Of a stretch of 64,000 nt of DNA, positions 19,571 to 30,509 are shown piece after piece; the stretch's first letter is position 1, and each line of letters starts with the position of its first letter. This DNA comes from Phascolarctos cinereus (taxonomy: Eukaryota > Chordata > Mammalia > Diprotodontia > Phascolarctidae). Where the stretch lies: the NCBI RefSeq assembly GCF_002099425.1, contig NW_018343954.1, positions 24,203,501 through 24,267,500 on the forward strand, written 5' to 3'. The notes beneath the pieces were generated by a model. The model was given only the letters and a program-made list of their open reading frames with translations, did not search any database and was not told the DNA's origin. Position numbers and translations under genes: made by a program.

Positions 19571-20894
19571 AAACAACTAAGAAAGACTTAAGAAGTCTCA
19601 CTGACACAATGAACGACATTATTATGGAGAACCCACGTTAATACAATGATGAACATTTTATGCAGGTTTGGTAATGAATGAAAATGCTTCTTTCATGAAC
19701 TAGTGGAAAAGGAAGAAGGGAAAAGGAAAGAAAAAAAGTCAATCTAAGGATACATATTTAATATGTTTCCAGATAGTCCCAACATTTCATAACACATATT
19801 TTTTTAACCTTCAAAATACAGTATGCATTATGTTTCACCAAACAGGCTCAACATGGTCTTCTGAGCTCTAAAAAGTTCTGTCTTAGATCAGAGACTGTGA
19901 CCTGAAAGAGACCTTGGAAATTGTCTCAAACGCCCCCTGCCTCCCAAAAGCACTATTTTAAGAAATCATAAGAGAATGCTACTCATACCTATTAGAACCA
20001 GGGAGCATAGTGAAGACAGAAAGAATTCACAATTGCCCCAAAAGGAAAGAAAAGTCTCAAGCATATAGAGTCAAAATCCAGAGCTCTTACCTCAAAGAAC
20101 AAATATGGCAAGTATCCAAAAAGAAGCAATTCAAGAACCAAGGATCCAAAGTTAGGCTTACACAAGACCTGGCACATTCTACTTAAAAGAGAGAGATCTT
20201 TGAATACAACATTAAAAAAATTTACAAAGAAGAATAATTTATCTTACAAAGCTGAGTATAATCCTACAGGGGGGAAAACGGATCTTTAACTGAATAAGAG
20301 GGCTGGTAAGCATTTCTGATGAAAAGATCAGAGTTTAATAGGAACGTAATATACAAAGACAAGGGTGGTCCTGAAAAACTCAGAAAGGTACATTTATTAG
20401 ATCAACTGGAAGGATCTTTATGATGATGTAATACTGACATTCCAGTAGGGAGATAACAAAGTATCCCTTTGGAACCTTAACGTGTTCAAAAAGTACTAAG
20501 AAAACTAATGAACAAAAACAGAGGACATGTGGGTGGATTGGTTCTCTTCTGAGTATCTGAAGAGCTGAAAAAGAATACACTTAAGTAGAAAGGAAGAAAC
20601 AAAGGTGGAAGTTGTTATTTCTCATAACTGGAGTAAAAGTACACAAAACATGGATTATGGGGTGGGGAAGTGTGCATTTCATTTTTATTTGAAATGGAAA
20701 ATAAAAGGTTGAATATACACACGTACAGAGTTTGTTATAGTTTGTTATATAGAGAGTTTGTTATATGAGCTTATTATAGAAATACATCAAATTCTACAGG
20801 GAAACAAGTGGCATTGCAGAGGGTAATGAGCATTAAATGGGAAAATTATATGGGGGAGGGAAAAGCTACAAAAAAATAAACTTCTTGAGTCTGA
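19571..20894. other. Intron, mostly unassigned
   Basis: It holds a short reversed MIR scrap at about 19885-19950 (GAGACCTTGGAAATTGTCTC) and three imperfect GAGTTTGTTATA units at 20728-20768. The rest shows no repeat or coding pattern. Confidence 0.45.
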
Positions 20895-21180
20895 TAAGGG
20901 AAATAAAAGTTACTCACCTCCAGACAGAGAAGTAATGGACATAAAGTACAGAGACAGACACTTACAGACATGACCACCGTGTGGATTCCTTTTGTTTGAT
21001 TCTAAATATATGTTACAAGGGTCTCTTTTTCTTTCTCTCAGATGGGAGGAAGAGTGGGGGAGAATTAGCAACAGTGATACCAAAAATAAGAGAGTCATTG
21101 AAACCTTTTTAAAAATGCATATTAGAGAACAGAAGGCAGTTCAGAAGGAAGAACAGAGAAGTAGGACACTTTTGAAGTAA
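20895..21180 (+). mobile_element. L1 LINE 3' UTR fragment
   Basis: TTACTCACCTCCAGACAGAGAAGTAATGGA, TGTTACAAGGGTCTCTTTTTC and a purine-rich GGGAGGAAGAGTGGGGGAGA block follow the order of the marsupial L1 3' UTR. Confidence 0.5.
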
Positions 21181-21599
21181 TATGTCTAATTTATTGTATA
21201 CACAACTTTTTAAAGGCCAAGTAACACAAAATGGAGACTGACAATTTCAAATAAAATTCTCTTTTTGTGTTCTTTTGTTTGTGAAAATGTTCTTTTTTGG
21301 TATTTAAATTCAGAATTTTATAAATTAAAATTAAAAACCAAAAATATCTTAAAATATTTAAGTTGAGGAGGGTTGAGTAGCTCTGAATCTGCAATACCAG
21401 TCTAATGCCTTATCAAAGAGTAGCTGTGAGCCTGGGTTTTAAGAGGCTATGTCAGTAAAATGTAAATTCTGGCAAGTTCTACAGGAGTGAAAAGCTTTAA
21501 ATATAAACCCAGCAATGGTCTCCATGTCATATAGCCGCTTCAAATGGTTTGTTTTCTGCTTTTTGTTTTTTTAAACATTTGGACCAGAATGTCACATTT
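21181..21599. other. Intron, nothing recognised
   Basis: A/T-rich with no identifiable repeat. Confidence 0.4.
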
Positions 21600-22559
21600 C
21601 TCCCCAGGAGTTATTCCAACCTCTTCCTCTCTGAAAACCCTCTATGCTACATAATCCCCTCCCTCCTCAGCACATCTTTCGCTTTACTAAGAGATTAAGG
21701 CCAGCTCCTACGTACTCCTTCCTCCCCTACTTGCAATACTTCAAAAGCTCTCTGCATCTTCACCAGTTCTCTCTTCCTTTGCCCTTTGAGAGCTTTTCCC
21801 TTTACAAAAGTTATTCTCTCTCACCTATTCCTTTACATATATTCCATTGTATCTTATCTAGAAGTTAGTACCTTAAATTATTCCCATCTGCTCCCACCTT
21901 TAATCTCTCCCAAAACGTTGCCTCCTTCCCCTTGCCTAGATCAACTGCATCTTTGGGAAAAAAATCATTTGATTATGCCATGAATTCAAGGCATTTTTTT
22001 CTCCTTTTCACTGTCAACCTCCCAGAAAGATTCATCTCTAGTTACCTCTACTTCCTCACTACCTCCTCATTTCTCAGTCTCTTTTTTTCATTAGCATTTT
22101 ATTTTTCCCCTGTTACATGTCAAGAAAATTTTTAGCATTCATTTTTACAAGATTTTGAGCTCCAAATTTGTCTCCTTCTCTCCCTTCCTTCCCCTCTTCT
22201 GAAAATGGTAGAGAGTTTGATATAGTTTATACATGTGCTATCATACAAAAACACTTCCATTTTAGTCACAGTTGTAAAAGAAAAAACAGATCAAAAGAAA
22301 AAAAAAGACACGAGAAAGAGTAAAGTGAAAAAACATGCTTCGATCTGCATTCACAATCCATCAGTCCTTTATCTGGATATGGATAGCATTTTCCTTCATG
22401 AGTCCTTTCTACTTGTCTTAGATCAATGTGTTCCTGAGAAGAGCTGAGTCATTCATAGTTGATCATCATGTTGCTGTAAAATGTTTTCCTGGTTCTACTC
22501 ATTTCATTTTGCATCAGTTCATACAAGTCTTTCCAGGTTTTTCTGAAATCTGCTTGTTC

Positions 22560-23365
22560 ATCATTTTTTATTGCACAACAGTATTCCATCACATTCATAT
22601 ACCCACAGCTTGTTCAGCCATTCCCCAAATGAGGGGCACCCCCCCAATTTCTGATATTTTGCCACCATGAAAAGGGCTGCTGTAAATATTTTTGCGCATG
22701 TAGGTCCTTTCTCCTTTTTAGTGATCTCTTTGGGACACAGACTTAGCAGTGGTATTACTGGATCAAATGTGGATGCAGTTTTATAGCCCTTTGGGCATAG
22801 TTCCAAACTGCTCTCCAGAATGGTTGGATCAATTCACAATTCCACCAACAGTGCATCAGTGTCCCAATTTTCTCATATCCTCTCCAACATTTATCACTTT
22901 CCTTTTTTGTCATATTAGCTTATCTGATAGTTGTGAGGTGGTACCTCAGAGTCATTTTTATTTGTATTTCTCTAACCAAAAGTGATTTAGAGCATTTGTC
23001 CATATGCCTACAGATAGCTTTAATTTCTTCATCTGAAAACTGCCTGTTCATATCCTTTGACCATTTATCAATGTGGGAACAGCTTACCTGCTTGTAAATT
23101 TGGCACAGTTCTCTATATAATTGAGAAATAAGGCCTTTATCAGAGACACTTGCTGTAAAGATTGTTTCCCAGCTTTCTGCTTTCCTTCTAATCTTGGTTG
23201 CATGGGTTTTGTTTGTACAAAAACTTAACATAATCAAAATTATCTATTTTACATTTTGTAATGCTCCCTATCTCTTATTTGGTCATGAATTCTTCCCCTC
23301 CCCATAGAAAAAACAGGTAGACTATTCTTTGCTCTTCTAATTTGCTTATGGTGTCACCATTTATG
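22560..23365 (-). pseudogene. L1 ORF2 C-terminal remnant
   Basis: Two open stretches match the ORF2 end. At 23237-22920 it reads SFCTNKTHATKIRRKAESWE, then SDKGLISQLYRELCQIYKQ and DKWSKDMNRQFSDEEIKA, KCSKSLLVREIQIKMTLRYH. At 22806-22561 it reads FDPVIPLLSLCPKEITKKEKG, AKIFTAALFMVAKYQK, FGEWLNKLWVYECDGILL. Human ORF2 has SDKGLISRIYNELKQIYKK and MKKCSSSLAIREMQIKTTMRYH at the same positions. A frameshift separates the two stretches. Confidence 0.9.
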
Positions 23366-23369
23366 TCTA

Positions 23370-23860
23370 AATTATGTCAAAGATCTGTCAAATCTAACTT
23401 TTCTAATATTCTGTTTACCTTCTTAGTTTTTTTCTTGTTTATTTTTGGTTGGATTTATCAAGTTCTGAGAGGGGACAGTTGAGGTCCGCCATTAGTATGG
23501 TTTTGCTGTCTATTTCTTTCTGTAATTCACTTAGGTTCTCCTTTAAAAATTTGGATGCTATACCACTTGGTGCATATGTTTAGTACTGATATTGCGTCAC
23601 TGTCTATGTTAATACCTTTTAGCAAAATGTAGTTTCCTTCTTTATCCCTTTTAATTAGGCTTATTTTCGCTTTTACTTTGTCTAAGATCAGAATTGCTAC
23701 CCCTGCTTTTTTTTTTCTTCAACTGAAGTATAACAGATTCTGCTCCAGCCCCTTATCTTTACTCTGTGTGTCTCTCTCTGCTTCAAGTTTGTTTCTTGAA
23801 AACAACATATTGTAGGATGTAGCTTTTGTTTCATGGAGAGTTCAATTCATTCACATTTAC
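23370..23860 (-). pseudogene. L1 ORF2 endonuclease N-terminal remnant
   Basis: The minus strand starts with a MNVNELN-like string near 23860 (human: LNVNGLNSPIKRHR). It continues with CCFQETNLK near 23790 (human: CCIQETHL), the catalytic glutamate motif of the endonuclease, and ends with SNQK.NKK, which corresponds to 'SSRQKINKET' of other L1s. Sequence 3' of this is lost in the internal deletion. Many stops. Confidence 0.75.
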
Positions 23861-24340
23861 AGTTATCATAACTACCTGTGTTTCCCTCCATCTTATTCTT
23901 CCTCCTGTTTGTCCTCTCTCTCCTTTCACCCCTTCCCTCCTCCCCAGTGTTTTGCTTCTGTCTACCACCTCCCCTGATCTGCCCTCCTTTCTGTCTGTCC
24001 CCATCCCAGTTTTACTTGATCTCCTCCCCCTCTACTTCCTGGTCAGATAAGATAGATACCTATATTGTGTATATGATTCCCTCTTTAAGCCAATAGTGAT
24101 GAGAATAAGATTCAAGTGATGTTTGTCTCCCACCCTGTAAGAGGTCTTTTGTGCCTCTCCAGGTGAAATAATTTACCCCATTCTACATCTCCCTTCCTCC
24201 TGCATCCAGTGTACACCTTTTTCTCTTCCCTTAATTATTTAATGTCATTCCCTCAAACTCACCCTGTACCCATACCCTCTGTCTATGTATATTTCTTCTA
24301 ACTATACTATCAGTGATAGAATTTTTCAGAATTACAAGCA

Positions 24341-25250
24341 TTATCTTCCTGTGGAGGAATGTAAATAGTTTAGCTCTACTGAATCCCTTGTTTTCTTCTT
24401 CTTTTTTACTTGCTTATGTTTCTCTTGGGTCTCGATATTGGAGGTCAAATTTTTGAATGACCATTTTTTCCCTTGATGTATTATGCTTAATTTCATCAGG
24501 TATGTGATTCTTGGTTGTAGTCCTAGCTCCTTTGCTTTCCAGAATATCATGTTCCATGACCTCTGATCCTTTAATGTTGCAGCTATCAAGTCCTCTGTGA
24601 TCCTGATTGTGATTCCTTCATATTTGAATTGTTTCTTTCTGGCCATTTGTAGTATTTTTTTACTTGACCTGATGGTTCTGAAACTTGGCTATAATGTTCC
24701 TTAGTTTTTATTTCAGGATCTCTTTTCTGAGGTGATCAGTGGATTTTTTCAATGCCTATTTTGCCCTCTGGTTCTAGGTTATCAGGTTAGTTTTCCTTAA
24801 TAATTTCTTGAAAGATGCTGTCCAGGTCCTCCTTTTGATCATGGCTTTCAAGTAGTCCTATGATTCCGATATTGTCTCTCCTGGCTCTATTTTCCAGGTC
24901 AGTTGTTTTTTCCATGAGGTATTTTACATTTTCTTTCATTTTTTATTCTTTTGAATTTGTTTGACTGATTCTTGGTGACTCATAAAGTTATTAGCTTCCA
25001 CTTGCCCAATTCTAACTTTTAAGTGTTGTTTTGTACTTTCTTTTCCATTTGATTGATTGTACTCTTTAAGGAGTTGTTTTCAGTGGATTTTTGTATCTCC
25101 TTTTCCATTTGGCCAAGTCTACTTTGTAAGCAATTTTCCAAGCTGTTGACTCTTTTTTCATAATTCTCTTGCATCACTCTCATTTCTTTTCCCATTTTTT
25201 CTTCTACCTCTCTTACATGATTTTTAAGCTCCCTTTAGAGTTTTTCCATG
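24341..25250 (-). pseudogene. L1 ORF1 remnant (RNA-binding chaperone)
   Basis: The C-terminal frame (24341-24646) reads FKYEGITIRITEDLIAATLKDQR, then KELGLQPRITYLMKLSIIHQG. This matches the ORF1p C-terminal domain (human: YRGKPIRLSADLSAETLQARREW... LQPRLLYPARLSF). Further 5', other frames give RRDNIGIIGLL-type RNA-recognition motif sequence near 24850 and a coiled-coil-like stretch (NSLENCLQS, LGQMEKEIQ) near 25060-25170. ORF1p coats L1 RNA as a trimer. It is broken by frameshifts. Confidence 0.85.
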
Positions 25251-26524
25251 AGTGCTTTCTGGGCCTGGAGACCACTTCCCATTTTTCTTTCGGGTTTTTC
25301 CCATAAGGTTTTGACATTGTTGTCCTCTTCTGAGTTTGTGTCATGGTCTTCCCTATCACTGTAATAACTTTCTATGGTGAGATTCTTTCTTTGTTTACTG
25401 TTTTTTGGCCTTCTTCCTCTTTAAAATTTGTGCTCTGCACCCAGGGTAGAAGGGGCACTGTCTTAAGATTCTTGTGCCAGTGGCTGCAGGCCCTGACTAC
25501 TTACCTGGTGTTGTGCTGATGTTGCCCTGAGGACTCCAGGGAACCTTTGGGTCTGGTGCTGTGCTGAAAAAATGGGGTGAAGGGGGCTGGTTCTGCTGGA
25601 GGCTGTAGGGGGGTCTGGCAACTTATGTAGTGCTGAGCTGAGGTCCTAGTGGTGGTACCTGGCATGTGCTGAGGCTCAGTGGGATGTTTCTGCATTTCAC
25701 TAGGCCTACAGTGAGGCATGTGAAGGTCTAGCCACTGGAGGATGCCTGTTTACCTGGGGCTACACTGAAGCACGTAGTGGTTCTCACGCTGGAATCTGCC
25801 AGCTCCCCTGGCTATGTCAAGGCCCATGGGGTGTTAGAATTTGCCTGCTCCATGACAATGGAGCTCAGGATCTCCTGCTAGCTTGAGGTGTGTCTTGTTG
25901 CTGGTTCGCAGAGAATATGCTTCTCTTTTACCCAAATGAGATGGAGCTTTCTTACCTATCTTCCAAATTTCTTGGGTTAAAAGACTGTTTCACCCCGTCT
26001 TTTTGCTGGTTCTACTGTTCCAGGATATGTTTTGGGGTACTATTATTTATGTTTGGAGGTGAATATGGGAGAGTTACTCCATCATCTTGGCTCCCAGAAG
26101 TCCCTCCTCCCTGCCTAAGTCTCTTGAAACATAGCTTCTAACCCCACTATTCTATTGAAACTGTTATATCGAAAGTTATCAATCACCTCAACCTTTAAAT
26201 CCAATGGCTTTTACTCCATGCTTACCTTCCTTGACATTGTATTCATTATGCTGATCGCTTTCCTTCCTGGATACTCTCTTCTCTTGGCTTCTGTGAGACG
26301 ATCTTCTCTCCTGTATGTCTGACATCTCTTTCTCAAAGTCCTGTTCTGAGTCATTATTCATCCCCTTGCTCCCTAAGCATGCGCTTCACCAAAGATTCTG
26401 TTCAGTGCCTTTCCACTAACCCTTCTTTGAAGGTTTCATCTACTCCCTATGGATTTAATGATCATTTATCTCTACATAAATGAAATGCTAAATAAAAGTT
26501 AGTTAAATTGAACTTCAAACTAAA

Positions 26525-26855
26525 AACAGCTAGCATTTATATAATGCTTTACGTTCATCACCTCATTTCATGCTCACAACAATACGAAAAGGTAGGTATT
26601 AAAGGCACTATTATGTCAATTTTGCAAATAAGTAAACCAAAACTTTATACCATAAGTGGCTTGGCAATAGGATAAAAACTTCCTGAAAGGAGGAGCTATT
26701 TAATTTTTATTTTTGTATCTCCACAGTAATTGACAGAGAGTAGATTCACTGACCTAGTGAGTGAATGTCCAGGATCACAAAGGTTCTATGTGCCACGGCA
26801 GACTTTGAATTAGGTCTTGACTTAAAATACACAGCTTTTTTCACTACCCCATAAT
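26525..26855 (-). repeat. MIR-type CORE-SINE split by an L2 tail
   Basis: The left part is AGCTAGCATTTATATAATGCTTTACGTT, CACCTCATTTCATGCTCACAACAA, AAATAAGTAAACCAAAA. The right part resumes at about 26768 with CCAGGATCACAAAGG, GACTTTGAATTAGGTCTTGAC. Between them (26666-26764) is a plus-strand L2 3' scrap (TTTTTGTATCTCCACAGTAATTGACAGAGAGTAG). Confidence 0.7.
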
Positions 26856-26869
26856 AACTGTTCAAGAAC

Positions 26870-28535
26870 TATTGCCAAAAAAGTTAGAATATAACCATTA
26901 CTGTATCACTTTAAAACAACACTGTCCAAAGAAATATATGCACAGCTTAAGTGAATTCATACAATCTAATATATTTCCTAGAGTAACTTCAACCATAGAA
27001 ATACTGCTTTTTCCAAATCTGGTGAGCACAAAATTGTATCTAGAACTTCTTTTTTAAAAATAGAATAAGTAATTTATTTAGGAACTTTGTGATTTGATAA
27101 ACATACAGGTCTTTCCCTTCCTAAGAAGTTCACCATGGGTTATTTTTTTAACTTAATTATACCTATGAGCTCTATAATTTCAGATTCATTCTTTTCTACT
27201 GCCATCTTTGGCAAGAACTCCAAGTAAACTCAAGTGACAAAACTTCCCAAAAAGCAGCACTACAAACACCTTCCTCCTACCACAGTTTTACTCATGGGTA
27301 TAATTTGGAAAGCCACCCAACCAACGTAGCAGCACAGCAGGCCTCAGACAACACAAACATCTTGCCATCTGTGCTGCTGCCCACCTCTCACTACTGTTCA
27401 GATTCCCAGACTCCCTCTATTACCCAGTTCAGTTAATCCACTCAGTTTTGGGACACCGTTGGATTGGAGGTAAGGGGCAGGGGAAAGGGAGGGAGAGAAA
27501 AAAGGCAAGTAATATAGACATAAGCCTAAAACACATTTTTACTAAGAGCCCAAAATTTTTCTTTCCTTTATCAAAAGACCCCAATTATGTATACAATGTA
27601 TGTTCTATTATTGTTATAATCACATTCATGCAACTTAGCATGCTCATAAAAAATACATGTTATTGATGAGGAAAATCTGAAGCTCAACAGACACTCACTG
27701 AAAAAAAAAGTCTGTCTTAAAATAACTCACACCACACTCTGACATATACTTACCTTTGTTAAGGTCACAAGTTGTTATTCAGAAGTATGCAACTAGTAAG
27801 CAGAAACCTCAATTATTACAGAGAGATTCTAGCCTCATTATTGTTAGATTGCTGACAACAAAGTTTTGGGACTAGATAAAATATGGAAAATAATGAGGTT
27901 CTAGTTCTATAAGCTTTAAATGCTCATAATCAAACCAAATACAATTGTGCTTAAATTGCAAAGACATGAAATTTCTTGGCTTCTTCTTTTATAGCCCCCC
28001 CCCCAAGAAAATTAAATGAAATTCTTTCAAAGGGAATGTCATTAAAGGTTTTTCAATGGGACATACATTTTTATAAATGGCCAAAGTGGGAATCTGTTTT
28101 GCTTAACCACATATATTTTACAAAGGTTTGGGTTTTTTTTCTTTTTTTCCCCCAAAAAATATTTTAATGTTTTAAAAAGAAAGCCTTTTATCAGAAAATG
28201 TATCTTAAGATGGACTTGACAAAAGTTAGAAACAAATCTAAGAGGCATTTAAGAACAAGTAATTCTCAGTCAAACACACGCTTCCTAAGCATCTCAAATT
28301 CAATGCTTTAGTATTTTTTCTAATTCACTGTATCAAAATCTTGCCTATACATATCCTTACAATATTTAGGTGAAATCACACTGGGATATGAATGAACGGA
28401 ACTCATGAGTAAAAATGTGCTATCCATAAATAAAAGCATATTATTGGCCTGTACATTTTCAGTTGTTTTCTCAATATTGGTGATGGGTTTCCAATTAAAC
28501 ATTCACACATTCTTGCCCAATAAGGATACACATAC
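26870..28535. other. Intron, about 1.6 kb without recognised repeats
   Basis: Only short homopolymer runs stand out (C-run at 27997-28005, A and T runs at 28130-28160). There is no coding pattern. This is one of the longer repeat-poor blocks in the window. Confidence 0.5.
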
Positions 28536-28539
28536 AACA

Positions 28540-29790
28540 AATGATTACCCCTTCCTTCTTGAAATTCTCTCTTCTCTTAGTTTCAGTGATACCATCTTCC
28601 TGGTTTCCTCCTATCTCTCTGATCACTCCTTAGCTGTCTCCTTAACTTTATTTCTTAAGTTAACTCCTCTAATTATGGGTCTTTCTCCTAAGACTCTATC
28701 TTGAATGTACTGCTCTTCTCTATGTTCACTTCCCCTTGGTGAACTCATAACTCTTAGCTCTTCAACTATTACTTATGGGAATTAATTTCAAATTTATATC
28801 TCTAGTTCCAACCTTTAAGCTGTGGTGCAGATTTGTATTTCCAGTTGCTGTATTATCTTTATGTGGGTTTATATTGTCACCTCAAACCTGTCATATCCAA
28901 AATAAAATTCATTAACACCACACCAAAAATATCCTCCCTTCCCCACTAGTCCTTCACTATCGTTAATAACATTGCTCTTCCAACTTTTTAGGCTAGATAC
29001 CTTGGAAGTTGGTCCTTTACTTCCTATACCTTATCTCTCATTCAATCCAGTTGATTTTTCTCTAAAAATATCTCTTGGATTCACATATCCTCCTCTACTT
29101 CTATTACTACCATCTTAGTCTAGGATAGTATCATCCAACATCTGACTTACTACAAAAGCTTTTTACCTCTCTCTCTGTCTCCAGTTCCTTTACCTCTCCA
29201 TCTAAAACAACACTGCCAGGCTATTTTTTCTTTATTACTACTCTGATAATATCACTCAGCTCAAAATTCTGTGACAGCTCCCTACAGTAACCCAAAATTC
29301 CTCTACTTGCCTTTCTAGATTCTCCACAAACAGGTCAGATGCCACCCTACCCATTCAACCTTATTTCCTATTAATTTTAAACCCACACCCTCTATTCTAG
29401 CCAAGTGAGTGTCCTCATTATCTCCTGAATGTTTCATGTTCACATCTGCCTCTGCACCTTTACTCAAGTGTTTGTCAGACCTGGGGCACCTTCCTTACGG
29501 CCCCCATTTGTCTAAATCTTTCTCATCTTTCAAGGCTCAGATCAAGTTCCATCTATTCTATGAAGCCTCTCCAAGAACTCTAGTCTGCAATGGATTTACT
29601 CCATGTACAATGGATTAATCCATTACTGCACCACTATTAGTACTCAATAATTTAGCACTTAATTATAGTCTAAGTGTTTCAATATGTGCAAATATTATTT
29701 CCTCAACTACATTAAGTTCTGGGTAAAAGCCTATACTACCAAAATAGTGTGTGCTCAATAACTACCTGATGACTGAAGACCCAAGTAAAT
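28540..29790 (+). mobile_element. L2 LINE, long 3' part of ORF2 with 3' end
   Basis: In order: CAGTGATACCATCTTCCTGG, TCCTATCTCTCTGATCACTCCTTAG, TGTCATATCCAAAATAAAATTCATTAAC, CTTGGAAGTTGGTCC, CCTGCACCTTTACTC-like text, TTTCAAGGCTCAGATCAAGTTCCA, GAAGCCTCTCCAAGA, and the tail CAAAATAGTGTGTGCTCAATAACTACC. It covers the RT C-terminal half through the 3' UTR and is heavily mutated. Confidence 0.82.
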
Positions 29791-30219
29791 TTCCTTCTAC
29801 CAGATGATGTCCCTTTGTTACTTCAGCTTCCGTTCTATATATACTCTTTTGATTTAAAAAAAAAAAGATTACTTAAGTAATCAGAAATAAATTGTGAAAT
29901 CTGAAAGATGTATATAGGATTCACATTCTTCAATATGCTTTAAGACTTAAGAGTAAAGCTAGAGGACAAAAATTAGGTAAAGAGAGGAAAGGCCAAGCAT
30001 GTCAATAAGTATCACTAAAAACCCTAGTTAAGAAGATCTTCATATACAAACTAACTACATGATATAATACACAGAAATTGGTTAACTTGAGCTTTGTTTA
30101 TCATACTCCACAGAAAAGAGGCTGAATATCCAAAGAAAGAAAAGAGCTTTAGAGCTTTCTAGACAGGATTCTTGACCACCTCAAACATAGCCAGATGTCA
30201 AAAAAAAATTTAGAGTCTT
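29791..30219. other. Intron, nothing recognised
   Basis: A/T-rich; no repeat or coding pattern. Confidence 0.4.
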
Positions 30220-30227
30220 AAACCTAA

Positions 30228-30499
30228 ATTGGCCAGCTAGGTAGTGCAGTGGATAGACAGAGTGATAGGCCTAGAAGTGAGGAAGACTCATATTCCTGAA
30301 TTCAAATCTGACCTCAGATACTTAGTTGTGGCATGACCTTGGGCAAATCACTTAAACTCTGTTTGCCTCCACTTCCTCATCTGTAAAATGAATTGGAGAA
30401 GGAAATGGTAAACCACTCCAGTATCTTTGCCAAGAAAACCCCAAAGGGGTCATGAAAGGTTGGTCACAACTGGAAAAAAAAAAAAAAGGAGTGAACAAC
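30228..30499 (+). repeat. Long marsupial CORE-SINE (Mar-1-like) with RTE-like tail
   Basis: The head GGCCAGCTAGGTAGTGCAGTGGATAGA is followed by the CORE box TGACCTTGGGCAAATCACTTAAAC, then TCATCTGTAAAATGAATTGGAG, TAAACCACTCCAGTATCTTTGCC and the tail GGTCACAACTGGAAAAAA...GTGAACAACAA. The tail resembles the end of RTE/BovB LINEs ('ggacacgactgaa'). The flanking AAACCTAA (30220-30227 and 30500-30507) is a probable target duplication. Confidence 0.88.
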
Positions 30500-30509
30500 A
30501 AACCTAAGC

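Larger units (their letters stand above)
22084..26117 (-). mobile_element. L1 LINE with both ends but no reverse-transcriptase core
   Basis: On the minus strand it begins GGAGGGACTTCTGGGAGCCAAGATGATGG, the start type of mammalian L1 5' UTRs, and ends in an A-run. A GC-richer 5' UTR occupies about 26117-25400, ORF1 about 25250-24340, and the endonuclease start of ORF2 about 23860-23370. The sequence then jumps to the ORF2 C-terminal part (23365-22560) and 3' UTR. About 2 kb of ORF2, including all of RT, is missing. Frames are broken by several stops and shifts. The flanking duplication is AGTCTCTT (22076-22083 and 26118-26125). Confidence 0.9.
21600..26500 (+). mobile_element. L2 LINE split by a 4-kb L1
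   Basis: The left half (21600-22083) has C/T-rich L2 ORF2 sequence ending CTCCTCATTTCTCAGTCTCTT. The right half resumes at 26118 with AGTCTCTTGAAACATAGC and continues CTATTGAAACTGTTATATCG, AAAGTTATCAATCACCTCAACC, CTTCCTGGATACTCTCTTCTCTTGG, ATGGATTTAATGATCATTTATC. The order agrees with one L2 copy interrupted by 22084-26117. Confidence 0.82.

Noticed and set aside
20728-20768. Three GAGTTTGTTATA units
   Set aside because: Too short and imperfect to be more than a local slippage product.
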